Source of the DNA: DATKQI01 sp035532755
GTDB lineage: Bacteria > Pseudomonadota > Alphaproteobacteria > Acetobacterales > Acetobacteraceae
Assembly: GCA_035532755.1 (NCBI GenBank)
Contig: DATKQI010000142.1
Span: forward strand, 1 to 26,560
Length of the DNA stretch: 26,560 bases
Direction of reading: 5' to 3'
The position numbers and the translations under genes were made by a program. Positions 7,990 through 14,279 of the stretch are shown here, in pieces; the stretch's first letter is position 1, and every line of letters begins with the position of its first letter. A model generated the notes under the pieces. It had not been told where the DNA came from. It saw nothing but the letters and a program-made list of their open reading frames with translations, and searched no databases.

Positions 7990-8601
7990 ATGTCCTGTTC
8001 AGCAACGAGTTTATCCACAGACGAGACTCGTCCGGTCGATCGGGCGCGCATCTATGTTCCGCTTGCCCTGGTCGCAGCTGCGCTCGTCGGATGTGCCGGA
8101 CCGGCGAGTGATTTACCGGCGCTCCCGTCCGCGCCCGTCGGTCACTATATTCTTGGTCCGGGAGACACCGTCCGCGTTATCACCTTCGATGCCGAGCAAC
8201 TGACAGGTGAATTTCGCGTTGGTGACGGCGGCGACATCTCCGTGCCACTGCTTGGTAATGTCCACGCTGCGGGAATGAGCACCCGTCAGCTTGGGGCGCG
8301 GTTGACGGCCGCTCTTGTGCATACGGGCATGTTCAAGCAACCAAGTGTCGCGGTGGAAGTGGCACGTTACCGGCCGATATTCATTCTCGGTGAAGTAAAG
8401 AAGCCTGGGCAGTATCCATTCCAGCCCGGCATGACCGTGCTGACGGCAGTCGCAATCGGTGGAGGCTTCACCTATCGGGCGATCAAGAGCGCCTTTTCGG
8501 TTGTCCGCATTGTTTCCGGTCGGAGCATCGAGGGACGGGCCGTGCGGCGGACCCCGCTCGCACCCGGCGACGTCATCACGGTCTACGAGCGTCATTTTTG
8601 A
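7990..8601 (+). CDS. Polysaccharide export lipoprotein, OPX (Wza/GumB-like)
   Basis: A 203-residue lipoprotein. A 20-residue polar leader is followed by the hydrophobic segment PLALVAAALVG and a lipobox cysteine at 35 (LVGC). The Poly_export domain follows (YILGPGDTVRVITFDAEQLT, then FRVGDGGDISVPLLGNV and STRQLGARL), and then one SLBB-like repeat (PIFILGEVKKPGQYPFQPGM, with TAVAIGGGFTYRA). The protein stops at GDVITVYERHF, directly after that domain. E. coli Wza (379 aa) has further domains and a C-terminal amphipathic helix forming the outer-membrane pore; here there is no room for one, as in the short GumB class. It should sit at the inner leaflet of the outer membrane and link the co-polymerase to a pore. 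The divergent neighbour encodes an outer-membrane barrel. ATG 7990 is chosen because the signal peptide follows it. Confidence 0.92.
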   Translation: MSCSATSLSTDETRPVDRARIYVPLALVAAALVGCAGPASDLPALPSAPVGHYILGPGDTVRVITFDAEQLTGEFRVGDGGDISVPLLGNVHAAGMSTRQLGARLTAALVHTGMFKQPSVAVEVARYRPIFILGEVKKPGQYPFQPGMTVLTAVAIGGGFTYRAIKSAFSVVRIVSGRSIEGRAVRRTPLAPGDVITVYERHF

Positions 8602-8613
8602 AAGTTGCTTTGG

Positions 8614-8645
8614 GCATACAGGGTCGAGCCGGCATGCAGGGTCGA
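8614..8645. repeat. Imperfect 14-bp direct repeat, 18-bp period
   Basis: GCATACAGGGTCGA (8614-8627) and GCATGCAGGGTCGA (8632-8645) match at 13 of 14 positions and are separated by 4 nt. They lie 13 bp after the stop codon of the export lipoprotein gene. Possibly paired binding sites on one face of the DNA or a small duplication. Confidence 0.5.
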
Positions 8646-8835
8646 TTGGAGAAGCAGGCGATGGGCGGCTTCTTTGCGCAAGGACCAAAATAGTCGCGAG
8701 GTCGTGAAGGTGGTCGAGCCATCGTGAGCATCGACGCAGTCTAATGTTGCTATAAAGCCGCGTGAGAGTGCGGACTGCGGTAAACCGGTGCGATAACCGA
8801 ATATCGAGATGGCGCCGGTAGCGGTCGGATGGCCC

Positions 8836-8867
8836 ACGGTATACTCACTCTACGGTATACTCACTCT
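8836..8867. repeat. Perfect 16-bp tandem duplication
   Basis: ACGGTATACTCACTCT occurs twice with no gap (8836-8851 and 8852-8867), ending 31 bp before the start of the initiating transferase. Each unit contains the palindrome GTATAC and a TATACT that matches the -10 consensus at 5 of 6 bases. The unit could be a duplicated operator or -10 region, and its copy number could change by slippage. Confidence 0.75.
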
Positions 8868-8898
8868 AAGTGCGGCGCGGTCTAGGAGACGCCTTCGA

Positions 8899-10359
8899 AT
8901 GACACATGCTATGCACGATGCGTTTGTCCCGAGGGGAGATGCGCTCCCTGCCATCCGCGGTACCGCCGTGCGTTGGCGTCCGCTTGTCCTGCTCGGCGCT
9001 GACCTTTCGGCCTTTGCGATCGCTGCTGTGGCGGCGTTCTCGCTCGGCCTTGCGGTGGAGCAGGAACCGTTTGACCGGACCTATCAGCGGATGGTGGCCC
9101 TTGGCACCGCTTGGCATGGCTGGGCCACCTTCCTTGTACTTACCTGCCTGCTGACCTACTTCGCCGCACAGCGGCATTATACGGCACGGATCCCGTTCTG
9201 GATCGAGGCACGGGCCGTGCTGTGTGGAACCGCATTCGCCTTCGTCGCCGACGGCCTGATTAGCGTCGCCGCCTATGGAGCCACCTTCGGTAACGAGGGG
9301 ATGTTTCGCTGGTTGCTTTTTGCGCTTACGTCGCTGTCCATGCGTCGCATGGCGCGCGGCCTGTTAGGCGCGCGCGGCTATTGGAGCTTGCGGACACTGG
9401 TGGTGGGTGAGGCATCGGTCACCGCTGGCGTGACGGCGGCGTTGCGATCCGAGCCGGCCCTTGGCTACGACATCGTCGGCACCCTGTCCCCTCGTGACGC
9501 ACCGCACGTCGATGACGTTGGGGGGTGGCTGCGACTGCTGGTTACCCGAGAGGTGCAGTTCGTGGTGGTTCAGCTCGGTGGCCGCGCCGGGAGCGACCTT
9601 CGCGGCATCGCCGCGGTTCTGGCGCGAGCCCGGGTGCCGCTTGCAGTTGTGCCGTCGGTCGACGGCCTGCCCGTGCAAGGGTTCAGCCAGCACTATTTTC
9701 TTAGTCACGATGTGCTGATGCTGGCGTGCCGCGACAATCTCGACCGTCCGGTCGCGCGCATGGCCAAGCTGGTGCTGGACCAAGTGGGGGCGGCGCTGGC
9801 CCTTTTTTTTCTCGCTCCGCTGTTTCTGGTGCTGGCTTCCTTGGTACGTCGCGATGGTGGGCCAGCGCTGTTCCGTCACAAGCGCATCGGCGCCGGTGGG
9901 CAAACCTTCGAGTGCATCAAGTTCCGCACCATGATTGTGAACGCCGACTCGGCTCTACGCGATCTGCTCGCGCATGATCCGGACGCGCGCCGGGAGTGGG
10001 AGCAGCAGCAGAAGCTGCGGAATGATCCCCGTGTCACCCCGGTAGGGCTTTTCTTGCGTAGGACGAGTCTCGACGAACTGCCGCAGCTTCTGAATGTGTT
10101 GCGCGGCGAAATGAGCCTCGTCGGGCCGCGTCCCATCGTGGAGGCGGAGATCAGCCGCTATGGCGGTGACATTGAATACTACTACGGCACGAAGCCAGGC
10201 ATCACTGGGCTGTGGCAAGTCAGCGGTCGAAGCGACACCAGCTATGCCCGTCGGGTCCAGCTGGACCGCTGGTATGCCCGCAATTGGTCCCTGTGGCACG
10301 ATATCGCCATTCTGTTCAAGACGATCCCGGTCGTATTTCGCCGGGAGGGTGCAGTCTAG
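8899..10359 (+). CDS. Undecaprenyl-phosphate sugar-1-phosphate transferase (WbaP-like, initiating)
   Basis: A 486-residue polyisoprenyl-phosphate hexose-1-phosphate transferase that should start the repeat unit by moving a sugar-1-phosphate from a UDP-sugar to undecaprenyl phosphate. Four hydrophobic segments (about 28-52, 72-92, 105-127, 136-152) precede a CoA-binding-3-like cytoplasmic domain (165-290). A further membrane segment (ALALFFLAPLFLVLASL) leads into the C-terminal catalytic Bac_transf domain. Its signatures are intact: ALFRHKRIG, FECIKFRTM, RRTSLDELPQLLNVL, GEMSLVGPRP and PGITGLWQVSGR. The ATG at 8899 has GGAG 10 nt upstream. The tandem 16-bp repeat lies just before it. Its 3' end faces the AAA+ ATPase gene, 65 bp away. 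The donor (glucose or galactose) cannot be told from sequence. Confidence 0.93.
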   Translation: MTHAMHDAFVPRGDALPAIRGTAVRWRPLVLLGADLSAFAIAAVAAFSLGLAVEQEPFDRTYQRMVALGTAWHGWATFLVLTCLLTYFAAQRHYTARIPFWIEARAVLCGTAFAFVADGLISVAAYGATFGNEGMFRWLLFALTSLSMRRMARGLLGARGYWSLRTLVVGEASVTAGVTAALRSEPALGYDIVGTLSPRDAPHVDDVGGWLRLLVTREVQFVVVQLGGRAGSDLRGIAAVLARARVPLAVVPSVDGLPVQGFSQHYFLSHDVLMLACRDNLDRPVARMAKLVLDQVGAALALFFLAPLFLVLASLVRRDGGPALFRHKRIGAGGQTFECIKFRTMIVNADSALRDLLAHDPDARREWEQQQKLRNDPRVTPVGLFLRRTSLDELPQLLNVLRGEMSLVGPRPIVEAEISRYGGDIEYYYGTKPGITGLWQVSGRSDTSYARRVQLDRWYARNWSLWHDIAILFKTIPVVFRREGAV

Positions 10360-10424
10360 CCGGCGTTCAAGCGGGGCTCATGCCCAGGCAGACGGAAGGG
10401 GAAAGAGGCCATTGTTGGTTTGGA

Positions 10425-11708
10425 TCAGACCAGGACCTCCGGGGTTGGTCGCGCGACGATTGGCCCCGCTTCCGCAACGCCGCGCAGCAGGATGTAGTGC
10501 AGCAGCATTGGCTCCGACAGCGTGTGAAGCCCGAAGCCGGCACTGCGGCACGGGCGCACCACGCCGGCCTCACCAAGCTGGGTCCAGAGCGTGCCGTCGA
10601 CCTGGCGATCTCCGATACGGAACGCGGCGCCTTCCTGGCGCACGGAGAACCGGGCAAAGCGGTCGTGGCCAGCGCCGGCGATAATATGCAACAATTGCCG
10701 CATCGCCGGATCCAGCCCGCCCTGGATCAACTCCTCATAGCCGACCGCCACGCGAGGATCGAGTTCGGCGATCGCGCGAGTGACAGCGCTCCGCAAGTCC
10801 TGGCTTGCGACCGTTCTGGAACCGCGCTGCAACGCGACCTCGCCGGAATGCAATCCCAGCAAATGCGCGATATAAGGGACGCCGCGCGCGAGGCCCGCAA
10901 TGCTATCCTGGATATGCCGCGGGTACTCGATTTGTGCGTGATGGGCACCGAATGCGAGGATCTCCCGGATGTCGGCGTCGGGCAGCAGCGGCAGGTGCAC
11001 GCCGACTACATTGCGCTGGATCGAGGGATGCTGGCCGAGCAGATCCTCGAGGCTGTCCGATACCCCGACCACGACGATACTGACCCGGGCGCCACGATCA
11101 GAGACCTGCTTGATCGTATCTGCGAGGCGCGTGCGGGTGTCAGCATCCACAACGCGGTCGAACTCGTCGATGATCAGCACGAGCCGCCGCCCCGAGAGGC
11201 GTCCCGGCAGCAGCGCGATGTCGCGCGGAGAAAGAGAGCGCCGGGGCAGTGCGGCTTCGCAACCCTCGAGATCCGGCTCATCACATGCCGGCACGCTCAA
11301 AAAGGGCCGCGGCAAATCCCGCGCAAGGCCCCGCATGATCTCGTCGAATATGCTGTCTTGCGCGCACGCGTAGCGCCCGACCATGTAGCCCGCCGTGCGC
11401 GCCGAGGCGGCCACCAGATTGACCAGAGAAGTCTTGCCGCGACCACGATCGCCGTAGAGTACGACATGGGCCCGGTTGTAGGAAACGGCACCGACGATCA
11501 GCGAAAGTTCGGATGCGCGGCCAGCGAGCCGGCGTGGATTGCGTTGCGGCTGGGTGGGTGTGAATGCCTCTCGCAGCGCCTCCCACTGCGCCTCGATCGT
11601 GTCCGAGGTGGGGCGGGTAGGAGGCGGTGCCCCCGCCCCGAATTGGGGCGGTTGGCGCACCGAGCGGTGAGCACGACGACGCCGACGACGTCCAAACAAG
11701 CTGAACAT
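10425..11708 (-). CDS. Orphan AAA+ ATPase in the EPS locus
   Basis: A 427-residue P-loop ATPase of the AAA+/Orc1-STAND type. After a very basic N-terminus (FGRRRRRRAHR) and a Pro-rich stretch comes Walker A GDRGRGKT at 86-93 (LYGDRGRGKTSLVN), then Walker B LVLIIDEFDR with D181-E182, and a sensor-1-like strand RVSIVVVGVSD. The C-terminal part has an AAA lid (SIQRNVVGVHLPLLPDADIR) and a winged-helix-like tail. All ATP-binding residues are present, so it should be active. No membrane segment is seen. It is not a known component of the Wzx/Wzy pathway. Possible roles are regulation or assembly of the machine, or an accessory gene captured by the locus. Its start is divergent from the GT4 gene at 11812, with 103 bp between. 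The ATG at 11708 lacks a strong SD (AGGG about 14 nt upstream). Fold assignment is firm; function is unknown. Confidence 0.8.
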   Translation of the reverse strand: MFSLFGRRRRRRAHRSVRQPPQFGAGAPPPTRPTSDTIEAQWEALREAFTPTQPQRNPRRLAGRASELSLIVGAVSYNRAHVVLYGDRGRGKTSLVNLVAASARTAGYMVGRYACAQDSIFDEIMRGLARDLPRPFLSVPACDEPDLEGCEAALPRRSLSPRDIALLPGRLSGRRLVLIIDEFDRVVDADTRTRLADTIKQVSDRGARVSIVVVGVSDSLEDLLGQHPSIQRNVVGVHLPLLPDADIREILAFGAHHAQIEYPRHIQDSIAGLARGVPYIAHLLGLHSGEVALQRGSRTVASQDLRSAVTRAIAELDPRVAVGYEELIQGGLDPAMRQLLHIIAGAGHDRFARFSVRQEGAAFRIGDRQVDGTLWTQLGEAGVVRPCRSAGFGLHTLSEPMLLHYILLRGVAEAGPIVARPTPEVLV

Positions 11709-11811
11709 TGTTCAAGTGTTTCCCTAAATAGCCCGCAATCGAGGCCGTGGGACGGAACCGAAAGCGGCGGCTCATACCGCCCTCTATATCGCGACTTCGC
11801 AATCAGGTGAC

Positions 11812-13113
11812 ATGGTCGTGCGCATCACATTCGTGAATGGTCTCTATCCGCCGCATGGGGCTGCCGGTGCCGAGAACAGCCTTCGCATGCTTGCCGGCTC
11901 ACTAGCTGCACGAGGCCATTCCTGCAGCGTTGTCACGTTGAACCCCGGTCCCATGCCGGCTGAAGGTGAGGTGGATGGAATCGTCGTTGACTATCTGCCG
12001 CTTGCCAACGTGCTTTGGCCGCATGGCCCGCGACGGCCCCGTGCGCTGCGGCCGATGTTTCAATTCTTCGACGCCTTTAACCCAGTGATGCAGCGGCGTC
12101 TTGCTGGCGTACTTGCCACGCGGCGACCGGATGTCGTCCACTGTCACAATCTACAGGGGTTTTCCGCCGCCGCCTGGGTGGCGGCGGTGCGGCTCGGCGT
12201 ACCGGTCGTCCAGACCCTGCACGATTACTACGTCGGCTGCCCGCGCAGCGCGATGTGGCGGCCGGGGGATGGCAATTGCACCAGGCCGTGTGTGGAATGC
12301 CGGATCGTCTCCCTGCCGCGCCGCCGGCTATCGAATTTGCCGGCTGCGGTCACGGCGGTCAGCCATAGGATGTTCGACCGGCTCGCGCTTGCGGGTGCGT
12401 TCCCGGACGCCGTGACGGGCGTGCAGCCGGTTCGGATCATTCGGGGCAATAATCCCAGCAGATCGCCACCAGATCCGGCACCGACCGACGTCCGGCTTAG
12501 GTTGGGGTTCATGGGCCGTCTGGAGCCGACCAAGGGGCTTGAGCTGCTTCTGGATGCGATGCGTGGGTTGCCGGAGGAGCAAGTCCAGCTCACGATCGCC
12601 GGTTCGGGCCGCCCGGACGACGTCGCCCGACTGCGCGCACGTGCCGATGGGTGCGCCAACATCATGTTCCTGGGCCACGTGCGGCCTGACGATTTCTTTC
12701 CGAACCTCGACCTGCTGGTGGTTCCTTCAGTGTGGGAAGACCCGTTTCCTCGCGTTTTTCACGAGGCGCTTGCCTATGGCGTGCCCAGCCTGGTCAGTCC
12801 GCTCGGCGGTCTACCGGAGGTGATTCGGCCGGGGCAGACGGGGTTCGTTGCGCGTGCCGCCGACGCCCCGGCGCTGCGGGAAGCCCTCGCTGCCTTGCTG
12901 GACAAAGGGTGGGACCGGGCCGGGATGCGCACCCGATGCCGCGATACCGCAACAGCCTACGACGCCATCCGCATTGCCGGACAGTATGAAGCAGTCCTGC
13001 AGGCCGCTGCGTCGCGACGCCCGATACCCGCTGGGGCGGGCGAGGTGTGGCGCCCGCCGCCTGGAATGCCGCACGCGCGTGATATTGCCGATGAGGTGCG
13101 CTATGGGACCTGA
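11812..13113 (+). CDS. Family 4 glycosyltransferase
   Basis: A 433-residue GT-B retaining glycosyltransferase. The N-terminal acceptor domain opens with ITFVNGLYPPHGAAGAE, including the glycine-rich loop, and has DVVHCHNLQG. The C-terminal donor domain has LGFMGRLEPTKGLELLLDAM and the E-x7-E region PSVWEDPFPRVFHEALAYG. In that region aspartate occupies the usual first-glutamate position and the second glutamate is kept. A cysteine-rich loop (GNCTRPCVEC) lies mid-protein. The ATG at 11812 is called, but AGGTGA at 11805-11810 is better spaced (7 nt) for an in-frame GTG at 11818, so the true protein may begin MRITFVNG. It overlaps the next gene by 11 bp, so the two should be cotranslated. Sugar specificity is unknown. 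Confidence 0.9.
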   Translation: MVVRITFVNGLYPPHGAAGAENSLRMLAGSLAARGHSCSVVTLNPGPMPAEGEVDGIVVDYLPLANVLWPHGPRRPRALRPMFQFFDAFNPVMQRRLAGVLATRRPDVVHCHNLQGFSAAAWVAAVRLGVPVVQTLHDYYVGCPRSAMWRPGDGNCTRPCVECRIVSLPRRRLSNLPAAVTAVSHRMFDRLALAGAFPDAVTGVQPVRIIRGNNPSRSPPDPAPTDVRLRLGFMGRLEPTKGLELLLDAMRGLPEEQVQLTIAGSGRPDDVARLRARADGCANIMFLGHVRPDDFFPNLDLLVVPSVWEDPFPRVFHEALAYGVPSLVSPLGGLPEVIRPGQTGFVARAADAPALREALAALLDKGWDRAGMRTRCRDTATAYDAIRIAGQYEAVLQAAASRRPIPAGAGEVWRPPPGMPHARDIADEVRYGT

Positions 13114-14257
13114 GTTGATCGCCGCAGGCAGCGCGCTCGCGGCGCTCGCCGTGCATCCCTTCGTCACCTATCCTGCCAGCCTCGCGGCAGCGGGGCGGAT
13201 CGGCGCAGCGCGACCGGTCCGCGCCGCGGCGCCGGAGAAGCCACCACGCGTCGCGCTCTGCGTGTCCGCCTACAACGAAGTGCCGATCATCCGCGCCAAG
13301 ATTGAAAATCTGTTGGCGATGCGGCTGGCGGTGCCGACGCTGGAGCTGCTGGTCTATGTTGACGCGGCAACCGACGGTACGGCCGAAATCTTGCAGGAAT
13401 ACAAGGACCAGGTGCGGGTTATTTTTGGCGCGACGCGGCAGGGGAAGACCTGCGGGATGAACACCCTGGTCGCCGCGACGGACGCCGAGTTCCTGGTGTT
13501 TTCGGACGCGAATGTCCGTTTTGCCGCCGATGCGGTGCCGCGTCTGCTGGCACCGTTCGCGGATCCCGCCGTGGGCTGCGTCTGCGGACATTTGATCTAT
13601 ACTGCGGCCGACGACAGCGCGACCGCCGCCACCGGATCGGCCTACTGGCGACTAGAGGAGCGCATCAAGGACCTGGAGAGCCGAACCGGATCGACCATGG
13701 GCGCCGATGGCTCGATCTTTGCCATCCGCCGCAGCCTGCACCATCCGCCGCCGGTGGACATCATCGATGATATGTTCGTGTCTCTCTCTGTGCTGTGCGA
13801 TGGGTATCGCGTGGTTCGCGCGGCCGACGCGCTGGCCTTCGAGGCCACGGTGTCACGCCCGGCGGAGGAATTCCGCCGTAAGACCCGGATCGCCTGTCAA
13901 GCGTTCAACGTGCACCGAACGTTGCGTCCGCGGCTGCGGCGGTTGTCGGTCTGGAACCGCTATAAATACGTTTCGCACAAGCTGCTGCGCTGGTTCTCTG
14001 GGTACCTGCTGGTGGCCAGCGCGTTACTATCGGCGGCAGGGTTGGCCGCGCTCGGCGCCTGGGCCACGCTTGGGCTTGCGGTCCTCATGGCGGCAGGGCT
14101 GGTGGGGACGGGCTTGGCCCGCCCGTCCAGCATCGCCGGCAAGCTGGTGGATATGGCCGCAGCGTTTGTCGCCACCTCGATCGGGGTGTTGCGATCTGTG
14201 CGCGGAGACCGCTTTCAGACCTGGACCCCGCCGGCTTCCGCGCGGCCGGCCGAATGA
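13103..14257 (+). CDS. Membrane-associated family 2 glycosyltransferase
   Basis: A 384-residue GT2 enzyme with membrane helices at both ends. An N-terminal hydrophobic segment (LIAAGSALAALAVHPFVTY) precedes the catalytic domain, which holds RVALCVSAYNE, Asp87 in VYVDAATDGT, Asp135 in FSDAN and a DD pair (IIDDMFVSLSV). A cellulose-synthase-like QxxRW is replaced by RKTRIACQ. The C-terminal helices follow (LLRWFSGYLLVASALLSAAG and two more). The architecture resembles NodC/HasA-like or EPS chain-extending enzymes rather than a cytosolic transferase. ATG 13103 lies inside the end of the GT4 gene (11-bp overlap) and has AGGTG about 5 nt upstream, indicating translational coupling. The stop is 22 bp from the stop of the convergent co-polymerase gene. 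Processivity is uncertain given the missing QxxRW. Confidence 0.88.
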   Translation: MGPELIAAGSALAALAVHPFVTYPASLAAAGRIGAARPVRAAAPEKPPRVALCVSAYNEVPIIRAKIENLLAMRLAVPTLELLVYVDAATDGTAEILQEYKDQVRVIFGATRQGKTCGMNTLVAATDAEFLVFSDANVRFAADAVPRLLAPFADPAVGCVCGHLIYTAADDSATAATGSAYWRLEERIKDLESRTGSTMGADGSIFAIRRSLHHPPPVDIIDDMFVSLSVLCDGYRVVRAADALAFEATVSRPAEEFRRKTRIACQAFNVHRTLRPRLRRLSVWNRYKYVSHKLLRWFSGYLLVASALLSAAGLAALGAWATLGLAVLMAAGLVGTGLARPSSIAGKLVDMAAAFVATSIGVLRSVRGDRFQTWTPPASARPAE

Positions 14258-14279
14258 CCGGATCTACCGCCGTCCCGTG

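Larger units (their letters stand above)
8602..8898. promoter_or_regulatory. Repeat-containing gap upstream of the initiating transferase
   Basis: A 297-bp non-coding gap between two plus-strand genes. It holds two direct-repeat pairs (8614-8645 and 8836-8867), described separately. A TATAAA occurs near 8751 and TATACT occurs twice near the 3' end as possible -10 elements, without a convincing -35 for any. The start at 8899 has GGAG at 8885-8888. The length and repeats suggest that the initiating transferase has its own control rather than simple read-through from the lipoprotein gene. Confidence 0.4.

Noticed and set aside
10212..11810. Long plus-strand open frame of 532 codons
   Set aside because: It runs antisense to the AAA+ ATPase, whose Walker motifs are clear, and overlaps the end of the initiating transferase. 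Its translation has no domain and typical high-GC shadow composition.
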